Source: Nitrospirae bacterium RBG_13_39_12 (GTDB taxonomy: Bacteria > Nitrospirota > Thermodesulfovibrionia > Thermodesulfovibrionales > SM23-35). Taken from it: a stretch of DNA of 9,446 bases. Below are positions 1-5,822 of the stretch, in pieces (within the stretch, counting starts at the first letter, position 1; each line of letters starts with the position of its first letter). Both the position numbers and the translations under genes were made by a program. The notes under the pieces are model-generated. The model did no database searches, was not told the DNA's origin, and worked only from the letters and a program-made list of their open reading frames with translations. The stretch is taken from assembly GCA_001805125.1 (NCBI GenBank), contig MHEF01000031.1, positions 8,250-17,695 on the forward strand. Reading direction: 5' to 3'.

Positions 1-402
1 CTTATCAGGGTATTTACCCCAGTCCTTCGGGTTCTTCGGCGGCAGGAAATCAAGGATGCTGGGGCCTTTAAGTCGGCTTAAGTCCGAAGAGCGGAGTCCC
101 TTTATCGTACACCATTCACGGCTTTGTCTTCCAATATTAGCCCTGCTTTCACGGTCAACACTCACAACGTCAGCGCCTTTTGAGGCCAGCCAAAACTGTA
201 TCATGCCGAACCCCGCTCCGGCATCCAATATGCGCTTACCCTGCACAGGTGAAAGCATTTCGGCAGACCAGATCAGGTCAAGAAGGTAATGCCAACCTAA
301 GCCTATTTTTAACGATTTACTGATCTGCCAGAATTCTTGAACAAGCGGCCTATGATTATTCAGGATATCTACCGAAAGGATTTCTATTCTATCACTGCTC
401 AT
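1..402 (-). CDS. SAM-dependent methyltransferase, class I (3' end cut by window edge)
   Basis: Only the first 134 residues are present; the reading frame is open to base 1 and continues outside the window. The visible part has a glycine-rich SAM-binding motif I (ILDAGAGFG, residues 58-66) followed by a second beta strand ending in an acidic residue (VVSVD, 79-83) that would bind the ribose hydroxyls of SAM, the usual start of a Rossmann-fold methyltransferase. About 57 residues precede motif I. The ATG at 402-400 was chosen because it is the first in-frame Met and lies 34 nt after the stop of the FkbM gene. Only a weak ribosome-binding sequence is visible before it. It is the last visible gene of the polysaccharide operon and probably methylates a sugar or an intermediate there; the substrate cannot be read from the sequence. 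The local base composition is clearly richer in G+C than the right half of the window. Confidence 0.82.
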   Translation of the reverse strand, partial: MSSDRIEILSVDILNNHRPLVQEFWQISKSLKIGLGWHYLLDLIWSAEMLSPVQGKRILDAGAGFGMIQFWLASKGADVVSVDRESRANIGRQSREWCTIKGLRSSDLSRLKGPSILDFLPPKNPKDWGKYPDK

Positions 403-436
403 TAAAATCTCAGCATTTTACTATTGTTAATCATGC

Positions 437-1195
437 CTATATTTTTCTATATATACAATGGATTTGATTATATCTCTGTGCCCTATAATCCTGCTTATAC
501 TTAAACGATTTCAATATCTCTATAACTTCCTCGGTAGAAGAACCGAACTCTGGCAGGAACTCTGGATGAATCTCAATAAAAATTTTCCGAGGAGACGAAA
601 CGGAGGCAAGTAGTTTATTCATGCCACGCAATGCAAGTATCTCAGCACCTTCTATATCCATCTTTATCACGTCAGGGTAAGGTACCTCGTTACGCTTCAA
701 GGCGTTATCAACAGTATCAGTAGGAACAGTAACTTGGCCACGGTCTCTCACTTTACGCAGGCTTGGAGAGTTACCTTCAATCCCATCCGTATAAAGGGTC
801 ACGTTTCCAACCGTATCTGATACAGCCCATTTTATGATCTGGACATTATTCACATTATTAAGCCGGAGATTGGTTTCCAGCCTGGCCCTGTAATTATGGT
901 CAGGTTCAAACGCCACGACCTTGCATCCCTTTAAAGCGGCGTGGACGGCTACCATGCCGACGCAGGAGCCTATATCATATAAAACGTCACTTTTGCCGAG
1001 CTCGTTAATGATAAGGCCGGTGAATTCCTCCTCTCCACCATACTCATCTATGCGAAATGACTCTATTGGAGAAGAGATTTCAAATTTACAGCCTTTCGGG
1101 ATAAATTTACGCACTATGACTATATGTGGCAGGCCTTTTGATTGCTTGCTTCTGAAGGTATTCATCAAACGCTTATAAATTCCTGTGTAGTCCAT
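437..1195 (-). CDS. FkbM family methyltransferase
   Basis: A complete 252-aa protein of the FkbM family (Methyltransf_21), which usually O-methylates sugars or natural products using SAM. Visible landmarks are motif I (DIGSCVG, 74-80), the FEP acidic loop (96-98), the repeated Asn-rich stretch typical of the family (RLNNVNNVQ, about 111-119), the hallmark IKMDIEGAE (177-185), and EIHPE near the C-terminus (208-212). Length is normal for the family. The ATG at 1195 is supported by a GAGAGGA ribosome-binding site just upstream. It follows the 291-aa methyltransferase by 64 nt and precedes the truncated methyltransferase by 34 nt, so co-transcription is likely. No membrane segment is apparent, so it probably acts in the cytoplasm on the glycan or a nucleotide sugar. 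The substrate and the hydroxyl methylated are unknown. Confidence 0.93.
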   Translation of the reverse strand: MDYTGIYKRLMNTFRSKQSKGLPHIVIVRKFIPKGCKFEISSPIESFRIDEYGGEEEFTGLIINELGKSDVLYDIGSCVGMVAVHAALKGCKVVAFEPDHNYRARLETNLRLNNVNNVQIIKWAVSDTVGNVTLYTDGIEGNSPSLRKVRDRGQVTVPTDTVDNALKRNEVPYPDVIKMDIEGAEILALRGMNKLLASVSSPRKIFIEIHPEFLPEFGSSTEEVIEILKSFKYKQDYRAQRYNQIHCIYRKI

Positions 1196-1259
1196 TATTT
1201 CCTCTCATCTCTGTTTTGCCCTATCATTTCTTCACGTCTAACCTGCTTTTTAAAAAATT

Positions 1260-2135
1260 CTAATTCACTTTCTTCCATACACCGCAAACCACACCTTCAA
1301 TATGGTTCCTGTGCACAGCCCTTGTCTGTGAAAAAGGAATATTCCGCCAGGTCACTTCACCGATAACTTCGTCACTTTCAACTCTTAATAAGTGACGCTG
1401 ATCCTTTGAAAAACGTGCTATACCGCTTAACGATTTTACTTTTTTATAAATTTTATTTCTAAAACTAACTTGCTCCACATTAGCCAATGGCCTGATGTTT
1501 TCGACCATATCTTTACTTTGATACTCATAATATTCAAGGTGTACTATTTTTATTACAATGTCGAAATTCTTTATAGAATCGATTGTGTAACTCCGTGCCT
1601 GGTTGCCCAGAATGAGATCATCTTTCATCCCAAAAGGCATTGTCATAATAAGCTCGCCGCCGGGCTTAAGTACCCTTGCCAATTCCCGTACCGCTTCCAA
1701 ATCCCCGTCTTCGCTGACATCTGGAATCTTATCTGTTAAGACCTGTGGTAATTTTAGTCCGATATGCTCGATGACAGAGACTGCTATAACCTTGTCAAAA
1801 GTATTGTCAGGAATTGGAAGTTTCCGTATATCAGCCTGATAAAATTTAATCTTTTCAAAAGGTTTGAACGGCTCATCGTAATCGGTTGCATAGACTTCAA
1901 TAGGTAAATTTTCCAACCACGAGATCCATGCAGGGGCTGACTTAACCGTGCCGACATCAAGGATACACTTGGCATCCCCTATTCTTGACGCAGCAAAAGG
2001 GTACTCGATACAGCGGCTGTGAAGTTTATCTACAGGACGGTGGAACAGTGGGTTAGGCTTAATTAATCCTTTATCATCAATCTCAAATATCGGTACAATA
2101 ACCTGTGTGAATCTATTTATCTTGTTAACCCCCAT
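1260..2135 (-). CDS. Class I SAM-dependent methyltransferase (Methyltransf_11-like) next to Wzt
   Basis: A 291-aa protein with the layout of a small-molecule methyltransferase: CILDVGT (57-63) as motif I, an acidic loop (ATDYDE, 83-88), the ADIRKLPIPDNTFDKV block (101-116), AVSVIEHIG (118-126), and LARVLKPGGELIMTMPF (152-168). Motif I is degenerate: after DVGT the residues VKSAP replace the expected Gly-x-Gly. The C-terminal third (about 190-291) matches no domain I recognise. The start is only 3 nt after the Wzt ATPase stop codon, with AGGAA inside the end of the upstream gene as ribosome-binding site, so the two are translationally linked. By analogy with O-antigen systems in which methylation ends chain growth and marks the chain for Wzt, it could modify the glycan terminus. 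That is inference from position. A role in making a methylated sugar precursor is equally possible. Confidence 0.85.
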   Translation of the reverse strand: MGVNKINRFTQVIVPIFEIDDKGLIKPNPLFHRPVDKLHSRCIEYPFAASRIGDAKCILDVGTVKSAPAWISWLENLPIEVYATDYDEPFKPFEKIKFYQADIRKLPIPDNTFDKVIAVSVIEHIGLKLPQVLTDKIPDVSEDGDLEAVRELARVLKPGGELIMTMPFGMKDDLILGNQARSYTIDSIKNFDIVIKIVHLEYYEYQSKDMVENIRPLANVEQVSFRNKIYKKVKSLSGIARFSKDQRHLLRVESDEVIGEVTWRNIPFSQTRAVHRNHIEGVVCGVWKKVN

Positions 2136-2138
2136 CGT

Positions 2139-3401
2139 TCAACAATTCCTTATTATTTCTGTATCCCAATTTATAGGGACTGCTATCATCCCAGGCCTTC
2201 TTTCTGCATAGCTCAGCAGTGATGAAGGCTTAGAATATAATTCAACATCAAAAGTCAATATGTCTTCCAACCTCTGATATGTACAGGTATTTGCTATGCC
2301 TGTATTTGTGGTTATCGAATACCTTCCGGGTTTTAATAACGGACAGGGTAGTTCAACACGACATTTGTATAGCCCAGAAGTTCTGAACTCAAGCTTTTGA
2401 AAGTCTGTATCGGTATCGAATGACAGGAAAAGGGTCATTCCATTCCGTTTTAGTTCAAAATTAACAACCAGCCCATCCATCGATTTTCTGACAATATACT
2501 CAAACTCGACTGTAATCTTCTCGAAGACATCGAACCTGTCCTGAGGTTCACCTTTTTCATTAACGACCCGTCCCTTGACAATTTGTAACTCTAAATTCGC
2601 ATCTTCCTTTTCCTCAAAAGATGCTACAGCCTTTTGATAACCAAGATATTGGATGTAAGTTTCTGTTACTTTTCCTGAGTCACCATCAGCTAATACACCG
2701 CCATTACTTAACAAAATACAACGACCGCAAAGGGCGCGCACCATATCCATTTGATGGCTGACAAAAATAACAGTCCTTCCCTCTTTCCCAACATCTTCCA
2801 TCTTTCCCAAACACTTTTTCTGAAACTGTGCATCTCCTACTGCCAGTACCTCATCTACAAGTAATATTTCTGGCTCCAAGTGGGCTGCAACAGCAAACGC
2901 AAGTCGCACATACATTCCGCTTGAGTAACGCTTAACAGGGGTATCAAGAAATTTTTCTATCTCTGCAAATGCTACAATTTCATCAAACTTTTTCCTAATT
3001 TCTTCCCTCCGCATACCAAGAATCGCTCCGTTAAGAAAGATATTCTCCCTGCCTGTGAGTTCCGGATGAAACCCTGTTCCAACTTCAAGCAGACTCGCAA
3101 CTCTTCCATTGAGTTTGACCTCCCCTTCTGTGGGTTCTGTAACTCTTGAAAGAATCTTTAATAATGTAGTTTTTCCTGCTCCATTACGTCCGATAATGCC
3201 AAGGACTTCACCCTCCTGAACCTCAAAAGAAACATCCTTTAAAGCCCATATTGTATTGTTCTCGCCTGACCCACTCCTCTTGAACAGTTTTGCAGGGGAT
3301 GTTACAGCATTCATAAGAGTCTCTCTTAGGGTTTTGTATGGCGTCTTTGTCCCTATTCGGTACTGCTTACTAAGGTTTTCGACTGAAATGATTGGGTTCA
3401 T
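2139..3401 (-). CDS. wzt: ABC transporter ATP-binding protein, Wzt type, with C-terminal glycan-recognition domain
   Basis: The 420-aa nucleotide-binding subunit of a polysaccharide (O-antigen or teichoic-acid type) exporter. The ATPase domain (about 1-250) shows Walker A GRNGAGKTT (71-79), the ELTGREN block of this subfamily (114-120), signature YSSGMYVRLA (159-168), Walker B with catalytic Glu (ILLVDEVLAVGD, 179-190) and the H-switch SHQ (215-217). The region 265-420 is an extra beta-rich domain resembling the Wzt C-terminal carbohydrate-binding domain, which in E. coli O8/O9a recognises the modified non-reducing end of the glycan. It should pair with the permease at 4875-5705, yet about 1.47 kb containing other genes separates them, which is unusual. 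No Shine-Dalgarno sequence is visible before the ATG at 3401. Codons 12-25 are identical at nucleotide level to a broken gene start at 4127-4167. A methyltransferase follows after 3 nt. Confidence 0.93.
   Translation of the reverse strand: MNPIISVENLSKQYRIGTKTPYKTLRETLMNAVTSPAKLFKRSGSGENNTIWALKDVSFEVQEGEVLGIIGRNGAGKTTLLKILSRVTEPTEGEVKLNGRVASLLEVGTGFHPELTGRENIFLNGAILGMRREEIRKKFDEIVAFAEIEKFLDTPVKRYSSGMYVRLAFAVAAHLEPEILLVDEVLAVGDAQFQKKCLGKMEDVGKEGRTVIFVSHQMDMVRALCGRCILLSNGGVLADGDSGKVTETYIQYLGYQKAVASFEEKEDANLELQIVKGRVVNEKGEPQDRFDVFEKITVEFEYIVRKSMDGLVVNFELKRNGMTLFLSFDTDTDFQKLEFRTSGLYKCRVELPCPLLKPGRYSITTNTGIANTCTYQRLEDILTFDVELYSKPSSLLSYAERRPGMIAVPINWDTEIIRNC
3328..3368 (-). repeat. 41-bp direct repeat, copy 1 (inside intact wzt)
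   Basis: This 41-bp block inside the 5' end of wzt (Lys12 to the first two bases of Leu25) is identical, base for base, to 4127-4167. The offset is 799 bp and the orientation is the same. Identity stops abruptly on both sides: on the 5' side the two genes differ at both synonymous and non-synonymous sites and by one codon, and on the 3' side there is no further similarity. Confidence 0.95.
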
Positions 3402-3438
3402 TTTTTAAAGTAGGGTAGTTTAAAAGTCCAGGATAATC

Positions 3439-3798
3439 TTATAATAAATGGCGAATTCGATGACGATGAGGTTCAACTACACAAAATAAATGTTTTAATT
3501 CATCTTCGGCATGTTCCTGAAAAAGGCGATAAAGTTCTCGATGCACATCCTCAATAGATACTGGAGTGATTCTTAAAAGAATGACCCCTGTGGAAAAGGA
3601 TTCTTCTAAAAAAACGATAGCCCCAAAATCCTTATCCCTTGTTATGAACAACCGATTCGTTTCTATAGCTTTCCTCAGCAAATCTTTATCTATTGCTCGC
3701 TGCATACCAAGCTCCTTAGCTGTCAATACATCATGCCCCCATTTTCTAAGCTGTTCTATTGTTATTCTATACACATCTTGATCAATAAGCAGACGCAT
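3439..3798 (-). CDS. DUF5615 family PIN-like protein (putative toxin)
   Basis: A 119-aa protein with the layout of DUF5615, a PIN-like nuclease fold found as the probable toxin in DUF433/DUF5615 pairs. Acidic residues sit where a metal-dependent nuclease needs them: RLLIDQDV at the N-terminus (Asp6, Asp8), Asp37 in the middle and ITRDKDFG (52-59, Asp55 and Asp57). The C-terminal CVVEPHRHRIRHL (106-118) is also typical. Its ATG overlaps the stop codon of the DUF433 gene in a TAATG arrangement, so translation is coupled and the antitoxin-like gene comes first. If active it would cleave RNA in the cytoplasm, but nuclease activity is not established for most members. The pair lies between a broken wzt start and the intact wzt, inside a glycan-export operon to which it has no obvious functional link. 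Confidence 0.85.
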   Translation of the reverse strand: MRLLIDQDVYRITIEQLRKWGHDVLTAKELGMQRAIDKDLLRKAIETNRLFITRDKDFGAIVFLEESFSTGVILLRITPVSIEDVHRELYRLFQEHAEDELKHLFCVVEPHRHRIRHLL

Positions 3799-4043
3799 TA
3801 AGCTATCTCAAAATGAATTTCTTCCGAACGGGTTAAATCTGTTGCATATCCTACACAAGCCTTAATATCTTCAATTTCCAAATCGGGATAATATTTTTCA
3901 ATAATATCGCTGAAAGGAATATTTTCTTGTACCAATTCAAGCACATTTTCTACCAGAATCCGTGTACCAGCTACACAGGGCTTTCCAAAATGAATCCCGG
4001 GATCAATTACTATCCGCTCTTTATAGGTTTTCTTGCTGCTCAT
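3798..4043 (-). CDS. DUF433 domain protein (putative antitoxin)
   Basis: An 81-aa protein that is nearly all DUF433: IVIDPGIHFGKPCVAGTRI (11-29) is the family hallmark, followed by VENVLELVQENI, the YYPDL turn (51-55) and EDIKACVGYA (58-67). DUF433 proteins contain a helix-turn-helix-like fold and are the usual upstream partner of DUF5615 proteins, which supports an antitoxin and self-repressor role. The ATG at 4043 is preceded by a strong AGGAGG sequence with 7-nt spacing, the best ribosome-binding site in the left half of the window, so this module seems equipped to be translated on its own. An imperfect palindrome 41-62 nt upstream could be its operator. The only direct evidence is family membership and gene order; no activity can be read from sequence. 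Confidence 0.87.
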   Translation of the reverse strand: MSSKKTYKERIVIDPGIHFGKPCVAGTRILVENVLELVQENIPFSDIIEKYYPDLEIEDIKACVGYATDLTRSEEIHFEIA

Positions 4044-4084
4044 CGTTTGTCCTCCTTATACTCAATTTTGCAACTAACTTAGCA

Positions 4085-4105
4085 TTTTTCAGCATATTTG
4101 AAAAG
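4085..4105. promoter_or_regulatory. Inverted repeat upstream of DUF433/DUF5615 pair, possible operator
   Basis: TTTTCA (4086-4091) and TGAAAA (4099-4104) are perfect inverted arms around a 7-nt spacer. They lie 42 nt upstream of the DUF433 start, after the last base shared with wzt. The position suits a self-repressing antitoxin operator, but AT-rich DNA yields such arms by chance, and no good -35/-10 pair could be assigned. Confidence 0.25.
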
Positions 4106-4107
4106 CA

Positions 4108-4203
4108 TTAAATTCCTCTGGGTTTAAGGGTTTTGTATGGCGTCTTTGTCCCTATTCGGTACTGCTTTGAAAGTCCGGAAATTTCGATAATTGGATTATT
4201 CAT
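4108..4203 (-). pseudogene. Broken 5' end of a second wzt-type ATPase gene
   Basis: Reading leftward from the ATG at 4203, 31 codons are open before a TAA at 4108-4110. Residues 1-25 (MNNPIIEISGLSKQYRIG...) align with residues 1-24 of the intact Wzt, with one extra Asn at position 3; the last six codons are unrelated read-through. The homologous part ends at base 4127. The first 12 codons differ from the intact gene at many sites, while the next 41 bases are identical. No ATPase motif remains, so the fragment cannot work. Its distance downstream of the permease suggests that it is the original start of the exporter ATPase at this place, later cut by the sequence that brought the DUF433/DUF5615 pair. 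A simple tandem duplication is less likely because divergence is confined to the first codons. Confidence 0.85.
4127..4167 (-). repeat. 41-bp direct repeat, copy 2 (inside broken wzt start)
   Basis: Identical to 3328-3368 and in the same orientation and reading frame. The two copies bracket 758 bp that hold the DUF433/DUF5615 pair and the first codons of the intact wzt. Confidence 0.95.
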
Positions 4204-4300
4204 GATTTTTGTTTTTTGATTGCTTGCTAGATAGATTTTAGGTTGCCAACATACTATATATTTTCGGCCAAGGCTGGCACGAGCTATCAGGCTAATAAGT

Positions 4301-4462
4301 CTAACTCTTTATTTTTTTCCTCTGTACTGCTCTTAAACAGGATGGGCGTTCAGATGCTTTTTTATACCATTTAGCAAGTTTTTCTGCTTCCCTGATTTCC
4401 TTGAACCCTTCCTTTTGTAAATGTTCTGTTATTTCTTTTTCTTTTATTGTCCTTTTAGCCAT
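4301..4462 (-). CDS. Small basic hypothetical protein (53 aa)
   Basis: A short gene that is easy to miss: ATG at 4462, TAG at 4301-4303. The product starts MAKRTIKEKEITEHLQKEGF and continues as a highly charged, Lys/Arg-rich chain with one Cys (residue 42), ending in a basic RKKIKS tail. It is probably largely helical and has no membrane segment. A GAGAGG ribosome-binding site 8 nt before the ATG lies inside the preceding gene, and the two coding regions overlap by 19 nt in different frames, a sign of translational coupling. I recall similar short proteins downstream of homologues of the 105-aa protein, but could not verify this. A nucleic-acid-binding or partner-binding role would suit the charge, but nothing in the sequence proves it. 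The combination of RBS, overlap and coherent amino-acid composition makes a real gene likely. Confidence 0.7.
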   Translation of the reverse strand: MAKRTIKEKEITEHLQKEGFKEIREAEKLAKWYKKASERPSCLRAVQRKKIKS

Positions 4463-4761
4463 TTCTGATACCTCTCTCTATAAAATTCGAAATTGTCTTT
4501 GATATCCGTTATTGACATTGTCAACGCTTGCCCATTATCAAGAAAGTCATACCAGACTTTTCTTATTACTTCACCATCTATATTAAGTATATCCTTGTGA
4601 GGACAGCTATGTCCACTATCGTATCTAAGGATTTCATGCCATTCCCCTTCAAATATAGACAAAAGTTTTACAACAAATTCTGTGACCTCTCCTTTTGTTG
4701 TCTTGAAATATACATATGCGACTGTTCCTTCCTCAACCTCTAAAAAATATTCTTTGTCCAT
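4444..4761 (-). CDS. Hypothetical protein, 105 aa (resembles DUF7718-type proteins)
   Basis: A compact 105-aa soluble protein without signal peptide or membrane segment. Its N-terminal half looks like beta strands (YFLEVEEGTVAYVYFKTT, then EVTEFVVKLLSIF). It then has a centre rich in possible ligand or metal residues (GEWHEILRYDSGHSCPHKD, 39-57, with His42, Asp48, His51, Cys53, His55, Asp57), and a helical end (ITDIKDNFEFYRERYQKWL, 84-102). From memory this matches an uncharacterised family of about 100 aa (DUF7718); I hold the family name at moderate confidence and know no function. The gene overlaps the 53-aa gene downstream by 19 nt, so the two form a unit. It lies between the exporter permease and the broken wzt start, where an unrelated gene would not normally be. 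A toxin-antitoxin or other accessory module is possible but unproven. Confidence 0.75.
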   Translation of the reverse strand: MDKEYFLEVEEGTVAYVYFKTTKGEVTEFVVKLLSIFEGEWHEILRYDSGHSCPHKDILNIDGEVIRKVWYDFLDNGQALTMSITDIKDNFEFYRERYQKWLKGQ

Positions 4762-4859
4762 ATTTATTGTCTTATCCCTGTAATTTAAAGTTGCCTGTCC
4801 ACTTTTTCAATTTTTGGATTTTTGTCATTCGATTTTTTGTTTAGAATTTAGGATTTGGT

Positions 4860-4880
4860 ATTTAAAATTTAATTTTAAAT
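4860..4880. repeat. Pure-AT inverted repeat across the permease stop codon
   Basis: Two perfect 9-nt arms (4860-4868 and 4872-4880) surround a 3-nt loop and include the wzm stop codon at 4875-4877. The stem has no G-C pair and no following U-run on the transcribed strand, so it is a poor terminator. The adjoining 4762-4859 is low-complexity AT-rich DNA without a convincing gene. Confidence 0.35.
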
Positions 4881-5705
4881 TACATCAGCAAATGAACGTT
4901 CGACTTTTTTGAAATAAAAAATTCCTGCAATAAACATCACAAAAGTAACCACTAATGAAACAGTTAATAAATTCCAGTTAATCGGCTGATGTCCGAGAGT
5001 TGCAGCACGGAAAGCTTCTATGAAACCGCTCATGGGATTTAAAGATAGCAGCCAGCGGTATTTCTCAGGGAAAAGCGTCACAGGATAAATCACAGGCGTA
5101 ACAAACATCCATATCTGTACAATAAATGGTATCACATGCTGGAAATCCCTGTATTCAACATTGAGCGCTGAAAGCAATAAGCCGCAGCTAACCGCAACTA
5201 TAAAGATTAAAAATATTAAAACCGGAATCATAACCACCCCAAGAATGTTTGGAGTAAAATGGTAAAAAAACATCATGCCTATCAAAATAGCTGAAGCAAT
5301 AATAAAATCCACAAGACCCGACAGTGATGCACTTGCGGGTATGATAAGCCTCGGGAAATAAACTTTTGTAATAAGGTTTGAACTCGCCACAAGACTGTTT
5401 CCGGAATTGCTCAATGCCGAGGAAAAATAATTCCAGGGTAATAGTCCTGCATATACAAAAATAGGGTATGGAATTCCGTCAGAAGGTACTTTGGCAAGTT
5501 TTCCGAAAAGTATGGAAAATACTATCATGGTAGTAAACGGCTGTAAAATAGCCCATGCAGCGCCTAAAACCGTCTGTTTATATTTAACCTTTATGTCACG
5601 CCATGCGAGAAAATACAGAAGCTCTCTGAACGCCCATAATTCTCTGAAGTTAACAGGAACCCACCCTTTCCGGGGTTTGATTACAATTTCATTATTCTGA
5701 ATCAT
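4875..5705 (-). CDS. wzm: ABC-2 type polysaccharide export permease
   Basis: A 276-aa inner-membrane subunit of an ABC exporter that moves lipid-linked polysaccharide to the periplasmic face. The N-terminal amphipathic part contains LLYFLAWRDIKVKYKQTVLG (29-48), the conserved interface that contacts the ATPase, followed by AAWAILQPF (49-57). About six membrane segments are visible, near 48-68, 80-100, 125-148, 155-180, 190-212 and 246-266. SLNPMSGFIEAFR (221-233) before the last segment is typical of this family. Length is normal. The partner ATPase is the wzt gene at 2139-3401; the broken wzt start at 4203 probably marks where a partner once began. It follows cysC by 117 nt, a gap in which I see no gene or clear terminator. 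TagG-type teichoic acid permeases are similar, but Gram-negative context favours O-antigen or capsule. Confidence 0.93.
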   Translation of the reverse strand: MIQNNEIVIKPRKGWVPVNFRELWAFRELLYFLAWRDIKVKYKQTVLGAAWAILQPFTTMIVFSILFGKLAKVPSDGIPYPIFVYAGLLPWNYFSSALSNSGNSLVASSNLITKVYFPRLIIPASASLSGLVDFIIASAILIGMMFFYHFTPNILGVVMIPVLIFLIFIVAVSCGLLLSALNVEYRDFQHVIPFIVQIWMFVTPVIYPVTLFPEKYRWLLSLNPMSGFIEAFRAATLGHQPINWNLLTVSLVVTFVMFIAGIFYFKKVERSFADVI

Positions 5706-5822
5706 TTTAGTGGCTTCATCTGGTTGAAATGCCTTCTTATTTAACCCAATAAATGCAATTCACGGTAGGCATATGTGCATATCAGCTTTAAAATCTAACT
5801 GCATTTTTCAGGTTAATAAAGA

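Noticed and set aside
56..289. Plus-strand open frame at the left edge
   Set aside because: It lies opposite the methyltransferase reading frame, which carries motif I and runs to the window edge.
3402..4203. Insertion sequence or transposon as carrier of the toxin-antitoxin-like pair
   Set aside because: The 41-bp repeats are wzt coding sequence, not terminal inverted repeats; no transposase and no short target duplication is visible.
4860..4880. AT-only hairpin after wzm as a terminator
   Set aside because: No G-C pairs in the stem and no U-run; unlikely to stop transcription.
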